Positions 1 through 5,875 of a stretch of DNA of 9,690 nucleotides are shown here, piece by piece. The notes under the pieces were generated by a model. It made no database searches and had not been told where the DNA came from. It worked only from the letters and a program-made list of their open reading frames with translations. A program made the translations under genes and the position numbers. Within the stretch, counting starts at the first letter, position 1, and each line of letters begins with the position of its first letter. The DNA comes from Bordetella parapertussis (GTDB lineage Bacteria; Pseudomonadota; Gammaproteobacteria; Burkholderiales; Burkholderiaceae): contig CAMDLJ010000073.1 of NCBI GenBank assembly GCA_945901665.1, forward strand, positions 1 to 9,690, read 5' to 3'.

Positions 1-323
1 TGGTCGAGCAGCTGTTGGCCAGCAAAGACAAGTTGAAAGCCGACGGGGTGTTGATCCAACGCGCCAATGGCGTCAACGCCTTGTTGGCCCAGGCTCCAGC
101 GAGTTGGGACTTGGTGTTTCTAGATCCCCCGTTTGACAGCGCCTTGTTGGCCCCCAGCCTGCAAGCGGCTCAAGCGGCGATCAAGCCGGGTGGCTGGGTG
201 TATTTGGAGGCCGGCGAAGCTTGGGGCGAGGTCCAGTTGGCCCCCTTGGGCTGGCAACTCAAGCGCCATTTGCGCGCCGGAGCAGTGCATGCCCATTTGC
301 TCAGCCTGGCCACCAGCGGATAA
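1..323 (+). CDS. rsmD: 16S rRNA (guanine-966-N2)-methyltransferase RsmD, 3' part
   Basis: This is the C-terminal part of an RsmD-type methyltransferase; the gene runs in from the left edge in the frame of codon 3-5 and stops at TAA 321-323. RsmD transfers a methyl group from S-adenosylmethionine to N2 of G966 in 16S rRNA during 30S assembly. The visible piece contains FLDPPF, the catalytic motif IV ((D/N)PP(F/Y)) of N2-guanine methyltransferases. It is followed by a helix and the GGWVYLEAGE strand, which matches the family's 'Y.E.E' segment. The protein ends soon after, as in E. coli RsmD. The SAM-binding GxG motif lies outside the window. The next gene, coaD, follows after 27 nt, and rsmD-coaD is a common pairing in proteobacteria. 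The family call is firm; G966 specificity is inferred from family and context. Confidence 0.9.
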   Translation, partial: VEQLLASKDKLKADGVLIQRANGVNALLAQAPASWDLVFLDPPFDSALLAPSLQAAQAAIKPGGWVYLEAGEAWGEVQLAPLGWQLKRHLRAGAVHAHLLSLATSG

Positions 324-340
324 TTGGCTCGCTTAGGAAC

Positions 341-345
341 AGGAG
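341..345 (+). promoter_or_regulatory. Shine-Dalgarno of coaD
   Basis: AGGAG lies 5 nt upstream of ATG 351. It decides the coaD start: the frame is open from a TTG at 324 directly after the rsmD stop, but that codon has no ribosome-binding sequence and would add nine residues ahead of the conserved N-terminus. Confidence 0.8.
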
Positions 346-350
346 CCAGC

Positions 351-845
351 ATGCGCCAACCCGTGATCGCGGTTTATCCCGGCACTTTTGACCCCATCAC
401 CTTGGGCCACTTGGACTTGGTGCGCCGCGCTTGCACCTTGTTTGACCAAGTGGTTGTGGGGGTGGCCATGGCTCACCATAAAAAAACCATGTTCAGCTTG
501 GACGAACGCTTGGAAATGGCCCAAGAGGCCACCGCCAGCCTCGGCGCGGTCCGGGTGGCGCCATTTGATGGCCTGGTGCGAGACTTTGTGCGTGCCCAAG
601 GCGGCGTGGTCATGGTTCGCGGCGTGCGCTCGGTCAGCGACTTTGACTACGAGCACCAATTGGCTGGCATGAACCGTCACCTGATGCCAGAGGTGGAGAC
701 CATATTCATGGCTCCGTCTGCCAGTCAGCAGTACACCTCCAGCACCTTGGTGCGTGAAATCACGCTCTTGGGTGGCGAGGTCGAGCCTTGGGTCACCCCC
801 GAGGTGCTGCGCCGTTTGATGGCCAAAAAACAAGCGGCGGCTTGA
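351..845 (+). CDS. coaD: Phosphopantetheine adenylyltransferase CoaD
   Basis: CoaD transfers AMP from ATP to 4'-phosphopantetheine, giving dephospho-CoA, the penultimate step of coenzyme A synthesis; it is cytoplasmic and usually hexameric. The 164-residue product is close to the E. coli enzyme (159). It starts MRQPVIAVYPGTFDPIT and carries the nucleotidyltransferase T-x-G-H motif (TLGH, residues 17-20). Other family signatures are the lysine pair after HH (44-45), RGVRSVSDFDYE (90-101), the NRHLMPE segment (108-114) and the ATP-contacting TSSTLVRE (129-136). The start at ATG 351 is supported by AGGAG five bases upstream and by the usual N-terminus. The gene is probably cotranscribed with rsmD, and the phosphatase gene begins 3 nt after its stop. 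Nothing is missing or unusual in the protein. The call is secure. Confidence 0.97.
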   Translation: MRQPVIAVYPGTFDPITLGHLDLVRRACTLFDQVVVGVAMAHHKKTMFSLDERLEMAQEATASLGAVRVAPFDGLVRDFVRAQGGVVMVRGVRSVSDFDYEHQLAGMNRHLMPEVETIFMAPSASQQYTSSTLVREITLLGGEVEPWVTPEVLRRLMAKKQAAA

Positions 846-848
846 GCC

Positions 849-1522
849 ATGGCCGATATCTTTTTGGTGCGCCATGGCGAAACCGCTTGGAACCGTGAGC
901 TGCGCTTTCAGGGCCAAATCGATGTGCCCTTGAACGACTTGGGGCTGACCCAAGCGCAGCGCTTGGCGGATCGATTGCACACAGAATGGCACAGCGGTTT
1001 TGACAAGCCCTTGCGGCTGTTCAGCAGCGATTTGCAGCGCGCCCATCAAACTGCGACCACCTTGGGCCAAGCATTGAACTTGCCCGTCTCAACCCACGCG
1101 CCATTGCGCGAGCAGCATTTCGGCCTGTTTGAGGGCTTGCTGGCGGCAGATATTCAACGCGCCCACGCCGAGGTGTGGCAACGATGGCTTCAATTTGACG
1201 CGGATTTTGCAATCCCCGGTGGCGGCGAAAGCACCCGTGCTTTCCACGCCCGGGTGTGCCAAGCGGTGCGCGGCTTGGCGCAGGCCCATGCTGACCACAC
1301 CTTGGTCATCGTCACCCACGGCGGCGTGCTCGACATGCTGTGGCGCAGCGCCCAAGGCCTGCCCCTTGATGGCCCGCGCACCTGCGACATCCCCAATGTG
1401 GGCTTGAACCGCATGCGCTGGCAGGGGGAACAGCCCGAAATTGTGGTGTGGGCCGATACCGCGCACCTGGGCGGTTTGCCCGAGCAACCCAATTTCAAGC
1501 AGCGCTTGCGCCCGGTGGCTTG

Positions 1523-1523
<1 letters not shown>
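849..1523 (+). CDS. Histidine phosphatase family protein (phosphoglycerate mutase-like)
   Basis: This is a complete 224-residue member of the histidine phosphatase superfamily (branch 1), cytoplasmic with no signal peptide. The phospho-acceptor histidine is H9 in the RHGE motif (residues 8-11). The SDLQRAHQTA segment (60-69) supplies the second arginine, E88 in LREQHFGLFEG is the likely acid/base, and H157 in VTHGG is the second catalytic histidine. Members include cofactor-dependent phosphoglycerate mutases, GpmB-like phosphatases and CobC/alpha-ribazole phosphatase. No cobalamin genes lie nearby, so CobC is not supported and the substrate cannot be read from the sequence. The start at ATG 849, 3 nt after coaD, has no clear Shine-Dalgarno, which suggests translational coupling. 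Its stop TGA overlaps the ATG of a possible small ORF. The superfamily is certain; the reaction is not. Confidence 0.9.
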
Positions 1524-1869
<346 letters not shown>

Positions 1870-1873
1870 AACT

Positions 1874-1900
1874 CAAGCTTGTGTTCATGCCCCAAGCTTG
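1874..1900. repeat. Two copies of an 8-bp palindrome between convergent genes
   Basis: CAAGCTTG, itself a palindrome, occurs at 1874-1881 and again at 1893-1900. The two copies can pair as an 8-bp stem around an 11-nt loop on either strand. They sit in the 64-nt gap between the ferredoxin stop and the pth stop, where a bidirectional terminator might be expected, but there is no T-run on either side, so intrinsic termination is doubtful. Confidence 0.35.
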
Positions 1901-1933
1901 TCAACCGCCAAGCCCAGGAGGCCCAAGCCCTGG

Positions 1934-2593
1934 TCAATTCGGGGCCGTGTCTGGTGGCGCGGGCTTGTGCGGGGCGGCGGGCGCCTGCGCTGCTGCGGGG
2001 CGAGGCGGTTTGGGCCGCGCGGGCTTGCTGGTGTGGATGCGCTGGGTGGCCCGGGTGAAGTCGCCACCCATCAAGTCGTCCACCGCCAACAGGCTGCGCG
2101 CCACGCAGGCTTGTATCAGATCACGCTGGTCGGGGCTGGGCTTTTTCAGCACCCAGTGAATCACCTCTGACTTCACCCCGGGGTGGCCAATGCCCAGGCG
2201 CAAGCGCCAATAATTGTCGGTGCCCAATTTGGCGTGGATATCGCGCAAACCATTGTGTCCTGCATGGCTGCCCCCCAGTTTGAGCTTGGCCTCGCCGGGC
2301 ACCACGTCGAGCTCATCGTGCACAACCAAAACTTGCTCAGGTTCAATTTTGTAAAAGCGCGCCAGGGCGGCCACCGATGTGCCAGAGGCATTCATAAAGG
2401 TTTGCGGCTCCAACAGCCAAAGGGTTTGGCCATTGACCTGTGTGCGAGCCACCATGCCTTGGTAGCCGCGCTCATGTTGCAAATGCACTTTGAGTTGGCG
2501 TGCCAAGGCCTCCACCCACCAAAAACCGGCGTTGTGGCGTGTGTCTTCGTATTCGGCTCCCGGGTTGCCCAGGCCCACTATCAGTTTGATCAT
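1934..2593 (-). CDS. pth: Peptidyl-tRNA hydrolase Pth
   Basis: Pth cleaves the ester bond of peptidyl-tRNAs released prematurely from the ribosome and so recycles tRNA; it is essential in bacteria tested. The 219-residue product starts [12 protein letters not shown]. All the known E. coli functional residues fall at the same numbers: N10, catalytic H20 (in TRHNAGF), N68 (in PQTFMN), D93 (in VVHDELD) and N114 (in [12 protein letters not shown]). The usual core ends near residue 185. Residues about 188-219 form an extra tail rich in proline, alanine and basic residues, absent from the 194-residue E. coli enzyme. The ATG at 2593 is chosen because the conserved N-terminus begins there, although no Shine-Dalgarno precedes it. 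The start overlaps the stop of a 3-codon mini-ORF as ATGA. The gene lies downstream of rplY beyond a terminator-like palindrome and converges with the ferredoxin gene. Confidence 0.97.
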   Translation of the reverse strand: MIKLIVGLGNPGAEYEDTRHNAGFWWVEALARQLKVHLQHERGYQGMVARTQVNGQTLWLLEPQTFMNASGTSVAALARFYKIEPEQVLVVHDELDVVPGEAKLKLGGSHAGHNGLRDIHAKLGTDNYWRLRLGIGHPGVKSEVIHWVLKKPSPDQRDLIQACVARSLLAVDDLMGGDFTRATQRIHTSKPARPKPPRPAAAQAPAAPHKPAPPDTAPN

Positions 2594-2601
2594 GGTGACA
2601 T
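2590..2601 (-). promoter_or_regulatory. 3-codon mini-ORF overlapping the pth start codon
   Basis: On the minus strand, ATG (2601-2599), TCA, CCA and TGA (2592-2590) form a three-codon reading frame. Its stop overlaps the pth ATG (2593-2591) as ATGA. A weak purine-rich site, AGGG (2612-2609), lies 7 nt upstream of the mini-ORF ATG but 15 nt from the pth ATG, too far to serve pth directly. This would suit re-initiation at pth. A chance ATG is the main alternative. The -10-like GATAAT at 2605-2600 overlaps the same bases. Confidence 0.25.
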
Positions 2602-2614
2602 TATCTGACCCTGC

Positions 2615-2648
2615 AGAAAAACGGCCCACCGAGGTGGGCCGTTTTTCT
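2615..2648 (-). terminator. Palindromic intrinsic terminator after rplY
   Basis: AGAAAAACGGCCCACC (2615-2630) and GGTGGGCCGTTTTTCT (2633-2648) are exact reverse complements separated by 2 nt. The GC core ACGGCCCACC is flanked by an A-run on one side and a T-run on the other, so the element can work as an intrinsic terminator on both strands. It lies 24 nt after the rplY stop and ends 21 nt before the pth ATG. It would end rplY transcripts and also stop rightward read-through from the ferredoxin side. Confidence 0.85.
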
Positions 2649-2671
2649 GGGGTGAAGCAAAAGAAACCGGG

Positions 2672-3283
2672 TTATTTCTTGCCGGCTGGCGCTGCGGGTG
2701 CCGCAGGGGCCGGGGTTTCTTCTGCTGCCACCGACACCACGGCCACCAAAACAGGGTTGTTTTTGCCACGCACCACGGCGCTCACGCCATTGGGCAGGGT
2801 GATGTCTTGTAGGTGCAGCGAGTTGCCCTTTTTCAAGCCACTCAAATCCACCGCAATGAACTCGGGCAGATCGGCGGGCAGGCAAGACACCTCAATCTCG
2901 GTCAACACGTGGTTGATCAAGCAGGCGTCGGCTTTGACTGCGGTTGAATTTTCTTGGCCGCTGTAGTGCAAGGGCACCTTCATGTGCAGCTTGGTGTGGG
3001 CGTCGACACGTTGGAAGTCGATGTGCAACACAAAGGGCTTGAAGGGGTGGAACTGCACATCGCGCAGCAACACCTGGGCCGATTTCTGGTTCAGCTCCAT
3101 CTCCAAAATGGTGGAGTGGAAGGCTTCTTTTTTCAAAGCATGCCACAAGGCGTTGTGGTCGAGTTCGATCAGTTGGGGCTCGCCCTTACCGCCGTACACA
3201 ATCCCTGGCGTTCGGCCAGTGATGCGCAGACGGCGGCTCGCACCCGTACCCTGCTTGCTTCGCTCAAATGCGACAAATTTCAT
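2672..3283 (-). CDS. rplY: 50S ribosomal protein bL25 (CTC/TL5 long form)
   Basis: bL25 binds 5S rRNA in the central protuberance of the 50S subunit. The 203-residue product is the long two-domain form, not the 94-residue E. coli form. Residues about 1-93 form the 5S-binding domain (start [20 protein letters not shown], then GIVYGG and [23 protein letters not shown]). Residues about 98-185 form the TL5/CTC domain ([41 protein letters not shown]). A short alanine/proline tail ending in GKK follows. The start at ATG 3283 is preceded by AGGAGT (3293-3288), a strong ribosome-binding site in keeping with an abundant protein. It lies downstream of prs in the same direction, with the prs terminator between them and its own terminator after it. 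Confidence 0.96.
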   Translation of the reverse strand: MKFVAFERSKQGTGASRRLRITGRTPGIVYGGKGEPQLIELDHNALWHALKKEAFHSTILEMELNQKSAQVLLRDVQFHPFKPFVLHIDFQRVDAHTKLHMKVPLHYSGQENSTAVKADACLINHVLTEIEVSCLPADLPEFIAVDLSGLKKGNSLHLQDITLPNGVSAVVRGKNNPVLVAVVSVAAEETPAPAAPAAPAGKK

Positions 3284-3287
3284 GATG

Positions 3288-3293
3288 ACTCCT
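3288..3293 (-). promoter_or_regulatory. Shine-Dalgarno of rplY
   Basis: AGGAGT read on the minus strand, 4 nt before ATG 3283. It is among the clearest ribosome-binding sites in the leftward gene block, where most other starts lack one. Confidence 0.75.
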
Positions 3294-3297
3294 GTGT

Positions 3298-3322
3298 GAA
3301 TCCACCGCGACCAGTGGGATTC
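3298..3322 (-). repeat. Hairpin in the rplY leader
   Basis: Read on the minus strand, GAATC-C-CAC pairs with GTG-GATTC, giving 8 base pairs with a one-base bulge around an 8-nt loop. It lies between the prs terminator and the rplY Shine-Dalgarno. No T-run follows, so it is not a terminator. It could be an RNA-stability element or a regulatory fold of the rplY leader; the role is unknown. Confidence 0.35.
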
Positions 3323-3328
3323 AGGGTT

Positions 3329-3351
3329 AAAAAAAGGGCTGCGAACAGCCC
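3329..3351 (-). terminator. Rho-independent terminator after prs
   Basis: On the minus strand GGGCTG (3351-3346), the tetraloop TTCG, CAGCCC (3341-3336) and seven Ts (3335-3329) form a compact stem closed by a stable UUCG loop with a U-tract. It begins 29 nt after the prs stop. Only about 45 nt separate it from rplY, in which I see no convincing promoter, so partial read-through into rplY is plausible. Confidence 0.9.
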
Positions 3352-3380
3352 GCTGTTGAGTTCTTCGTCAGGGCAATGTT

Positions 3381-4355
3381 TTAAAACAATTGCTCCTGAT
3401 CGGAGAACAAACTCATCACCGACTCGCCTTTGGCAATGCGCTGAATCGTTTCGGCGATCAGCGCAGCCACCGAGAGTTGGCGGATTTTTGGGGATTGGGC
3501 CGCACCCATGGTCAAGGGAATGGTGTTGGTGATCACCACCTCATCCAAGGCGCTGCCTTGGTTGATGCGCTCAATCGCAGGACCAGAAAAAATGGGGTGG
3601 GTGCAATACGCGTAAACCTTTTTGGCGCCGCGCTCTTTGAGCACCTCGGCGGCTTTGACCAAAGTGCCAGCGGTGTCGATCATGTCGTCCATGATCACGC
3701 AGTTGCGACCTTCGATCTCGCCAATCACATGCATGACCTCACTCACATTGGCGCGTGGACGGCGTTTGTCAATGATGGCCAAATCGCACCCGAGTTGCTT
3801 GGCCAGGGCACGGGCACGCACCACGCCACCCACATCGGGCGAGACCACGATCAGGTCTTCATAGCCTTTTTGGCGCAAGTCGCCCAGCAACACCGGCGAG
3901 GCGTAAATGTTGTCTACCGGGATGTCAAAAAAGCCCTGGATTTGGTCAGCGTGCAAGTCCATGGTCAGGATGCGGGCCACGCCCACGGTTTGCAGCAAAT
4001 TGGCCACCACTTTGGCCGAAATCGGCACCCGGGTCGAGCGCGGGCGGCGATCTTGGCGGGCATAGCCGAAATAGGGGATGACCGCACTGATGCGCTCGGC
4101 CGAAGCCCGCTTGAGGGCATCGACCATGATGAGCAGTTCCATCAGGTTTTCATTGGTGGGCGCGCAAGTGGGTTGAACCACAAAAACATCGCGGGCGCGC
4201 ACATTTTGGTGCAGTTCGACAGTGACTTCGCCGTCAGAGAAGCGGCCCACGGTGGCTGCTCCCAGTTCGATGCCGAGATTTTCAGCAATTTCTGCGGCCA
4301 AGCTCGGGTTGGCATTGCCCGTGAAGACCATGAAGTCAGATAGAGGGGTCGACAT
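3381..4355 (-). CDS. prs: Ribose-phosphate pyrophosphokinase (PRPP synthase)
   Basis: Prs transfers pyrophosphate from ATP to ribose 5-phosphate to make PRPP, the precursor of purines, pyrimidines, NAD, histidine and tryptophan; it is a cytoplasmic class I enzyme, active as hexamers. The 324-residue product (E. coli 315) has the expected order of signatures: [10 protein letters not shown] (11-20), GRFSDGE (37-43), the ATP-contacting YARQDRR (98-104), [11 protein letters not shown] (133-143) with the metal-binding histidine H135, [14 protein letters not shown] (172-185), catalytic K197 in DKRRP, and the PRPP/ribose-5-phosphate loop DDMIDTAGT (223-231). ATG 4355 is chosen because homology starts just after it. 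The frame stays open 27 codons further upstream, but that stretch resembles nothing. There is no evident Shine-Dalgarno. The gene follows tRNA-Gln by 99 nt and is followed by a terminator. Confidence 0.97.
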   Translation of the reverse strand: MSTPLSDFMVFTGNANPSLAAEIAENLGIELGAATVGRFSDGEVTVELHQNVRARDVFVVQPTCAPTNENLMELLIMVDALKRASAERISAVIPYFGYARQDRRPRSTRVPISAKVVANLLQTVGVARILTMDLHADQIQGFFDIPVDNIYASPVLLGDLRQKGYEDLIVVSPDVGGVVRARALAKQLGCDLAIIDKRRPRANVSEVMHVIGEIEGRNCVIMDDMIDTAGTLVKAAEVLKERGAKKVYAYCTHPIFSGPAIERINQGSALDEVVITNTIPLTMGAAQSPKIRQLSVAALIAETIQRIAKGESVMSLFSDQEQLF

Positions 4356-4454
4356 GATGAAGTTGTTTGAAATACCGGACCAATGACAACCAACGCCACA
4401 ACAACATGGGTGAACGGCGGTTGCCGTGAACATCATGTGCCGCCATAAAAACTT
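4356..4454 (-). other. prs leader between tRNA-Gln and prs
   Basis: These 99 nt hold no recognisable promoter. They contain one small hairpin (minus strand ACGGC-AACC-GCCGT, 4427-4414) flanked by two GTTCAC copies. The prs frame stays open through most of the stretch to ATG 4436, encoding a cysteine-rich run (HPCCCGVGC) unlike any PRPP synthase N-terminus. It is best read as the spacer left after tRNA 3' processing, serving as the prs 5' untranslated region. Confidence 0.4.
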
Positions 4455-4531
4455 TGGCAGGGGAGGAAGGACTCGAACCCTCGCATGCCGGAATCAAAAT
4501 CCGGTGCCTTGACCAACTTGGCGACTCCCCT
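4455..4531 (-). tRNA. tRNA-Gln (anticodon UUG)
   Basis: This is a 77-nt cloverleaf on the minus strand with encoded CCA. The acceptor stem AGGGGAG pairs with CTCCCCT, with discriminator G then CCA. The D-arm is GCC...GGC, the anticodon stem is CCGGA/TCCGG around loop TTTTGAT (anticodon TTG, reading CAA), the variable loop has five bases, and the T-arm is GAGGG-TTCGAGT-CCTTC with one G-T pair. Much of the sequence matches E. coli tRNA-Gln, notably GGCACCGGA. It starts 31 nt after the ispE stop and precedes prs, so it is probably cut out of a mixed mRNA-tRNA transcript. No integrase or duplicated tRNA 3' end is visible, so it is not acting as an attachment site here. Confidence 0.97.
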
Positions 4532-4536
4532 ACACG

Positions 4537-4560
4537 GGCAAAAGAACAAAGCCTTTTGCC
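4537..4560 (-). repeat. Hairpin between ispE and tRNA-Gln
   Basis: A perfect 8-bp inverted repeat, GGCAAAAG and CTTTTGCC, encloses an 8-nt loop. It starts 2 nt after the ispE stop and ends 5 nt before the tRNA 5' end. Lacking a T-run, it is unlikely to terminate. It could protect the ispE 3' end or guide RNase processing when the tRNA is excised. Confidence 0.5.
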
Positions 4561-4562
4561 GA

Positions 4563-5408
4563 TCAAACCTTGCTAAAAGCCCAAGCTGCCAAGGGATGGA
4601 CTTTTAAATTGCGACACACTTGAATTTGCCAGCCTTGGGGTGTTTCAGGCCACTCCAGGGCATGGGGCAGCAGGGCAAACACCGCACTGCCGGAACCGGT
4701 CATCCGAGGTTGCAACCCAAGTCGCGAGAGCCAATCCAGGGCCTGCGTGACTTCGGGACACCACTTTTGGGCCACCGGCTGCAAATCGTTTCGACCAAAG
4801 CCGAAGCCTTGTGCAGCAAAGCCGGAAATTGTAGCAGGATCCGTGTCGCGTTTGAGGGCCAAATCCTTGAATATCAAGGCCGTGTCCAGGCCCGCGGCAG
4901 GTTTGAGGATGACAAATTCCGCATCTGGCAAGTCGATGGGGGTGATGCGCTCGCCCACGCCTTCCACCCAGGCCGATTGACCGCACAGAAAAAAGGGTAC
5001 ATCCGCCCCCAGGCCCAGGGCAATGGGCAGCAAACGCTCTAACGGCCAATGCAGTTGCCATAAGCGGTTGAGGGCCATCAAGGTGCTGGCCGCGTCCGAG
5101 GAGCCCCCGCCCAAGCCGGCCTGTGTGGGCAGGCGCTTGTCCAGGGTGATGTGCGCGCCCAATGACACACCCGACGCGGCTTGCAGCGCCGTGGCAGCTT
5201 GCACACACAAGTCGTTGGCGGGCAGGGGCGGGCCCAGGTCGTGGCGACTGATGGTGGAGTCGGCCGTGGTTTCAATGTGCAAGCGGTCGCACCAATCGAC
5301 CAGCATGAAGACCGATTGCAAGGCGTGGTAACCATTGGGCATGCGCCCCACCACATGCAAAAACAAATTGATTTTGGCTGGGGCCGGAATGTCGCGGAGC
5401 GCGCTCAT
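4563..5408 (-). CDS. ispE: 4-diphosphocytidyl-2-C-methyl-D-erythritol kinase
   Basis: IspE phosphorylates the 2-hydroxyl of CDP-methylerythritol with ATP, the fourth step of the non-mevalonate (MEP) isoprenoid pathway, in the cytoplasm. The 281-residue product matches the E. coli length (283). GHMP-kinase signatures are in order: PAPAKINLFL (8-17) with K12, the ATP loop LPTQAGLGGGSSDAAS (93-108), the catalytic aspartate D136 in GADVPFF, GRNDLQPVA (205-213) and the C-terminal RMTGSGSAVFA (235-245). ATG 5408 overlaps the lolB stop as ATGA and has no Shine-Dalgarno, so translation is probably coupled to lolB. lolB-ispE-prs is a long-conserved order in beta- and gammaproteobacteria, and here tRNA-Gln lies between ispE and prs. 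No oddity is seen. Confidence 0.97.
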   Translation of the reverse strand: MSALRDIPAPAKINLFLHVVGRMPNGYHALQSVFMLVDWCDRLHIETTADSTISRHDLGPPLPANDLCVQAATALQAASGVSLGAHITLDKRLPTQAGLGGGSSDAASTLMALNRLWQLHWPLERLLPIALGLGADVPFFLCGQSAWVEGVGERITPIDLPDAEFVILKPAAGLDTALIFKDLALKRDTDPATISGFAAQGFGFGRNDLQPVAQKWCPEVTQALDWLSRLGLQPRMTGSGSAVFALLPHALEWPETPQGWQIQVCRNLKVHPLAAWAFSKV

Positions 5409-5875
5409 GGGGTGGTTGAAACCGTTAATGTCACCGCTGGTGCGGGTTGGCTGCGCTTGGCGCTCCAGCGGCCAGCAGATTCACTGCGCTCGATGGCCCA
5501 GCCCGGCACGGCTGGATCGCGACCCGCCAGCCATTCGAACAAAGCGTCCAAGGGCAAATCGGTTCCCGTGGCGGCCTGGGTCATCTCGGACAGGCTGGCA
5601 AAGCTGCGGGTTTGGCCGCTTTGCTGCCACTGTGCCAGGCCGGGTGACCAACGCAACACCAAACTGGCCTGGCCCAGGGGTGAGAACAGGGTCAATTCGC
5701 CCTGCTCGGCATGACCTTCAAGCTCAAAGGCGGCGGCCACATGTTGAACCGGGGTTTGATGCACGGTCAGGCTCATTCGCCCTTGCCAAAAACCATCTTT
5801 AGGAGGTTTGGGGGTGTTGGCACAAGCACCCACCAAAGCCAGCACACACAGACCTGCAAATGCCCGCCAGATCAA
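5405..5875 (-). CDS. lolB: Outer-membrane lipoprotein LolB
   Basis: LolB receives lipoproteins from periplasmic LolA and inserts them into the outer membrane, where it is itself lipid-anchored. From TTG 5875 the product has 156 residues: a short signal peptide with R4, a hydrophobic stretch (5-17) and the lipobox VGAC with lipidated C18. The mature part shows a sparse LolB pattern: FWQGRMSL (29-36), FELEGHAEQGELTLFSPLGQ (50-69), LRWSPG (74-79), then LFEWLAGRDP (112-121) and GWAIERSESAGRWSAKR. The TTG overlaps the upstream TGA as TTGA, a coupling arrangement. The next usable upstream start (a GTG near 5986) would bury the signal peptide behind about 37 charged residues that overlap the TPR gene. 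It is shorter than E. coli LolB (207), as is common in betaproteobacteria. Identity rests on the pattern plus position before ispE. Confidence 0.88.
   Translation of the reverse strand: MIWRAFAGLCVLALVGACANTPKPPKDGFWQGRMSLTVHQTPVQHVAAAFELEGHAEQGELTLFSPLGQASLVLRWSPGLAQWQQSGQTRSFASLSEMTQAATGTDLPLDALFEWLAGRDPAVPGWAIERSESAGRWSAKRSQPAPAVTLTVSTTP

Noticed and set aside
480..486. Run of seven A in coaD, a possible frameshift site
   Set aside because: The in-frame codons are CAT AAA AAA ACC, so the X-XXY-YYZ phase for -1 slippage is wrong. The protein reads through in the normal frame with conserved residues on both sides.
333..1070. A 245-codon minus-strand frame across coaD and the phosphatase gene
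   Set aside because: It lies antisense to two genes with full conserved motifs, and its translation shows no known fold signature.
3390..4343. A 317-codon open frame on the plus strand opposite prs
   Set aside because: It is a mirror of the prs codon pattern in biased DNA; the peptide is rich in H, G and Q with no domain, while the minus strand carries an unmistakable PRPP synthase.
4455..4531. tRNA-Gln as an integration site for a mobile element
   Set aside because: No integrase, no repeat of the tRNA 3' end and no foreign-looking genes nearby; both flanks are conserved operon genes.
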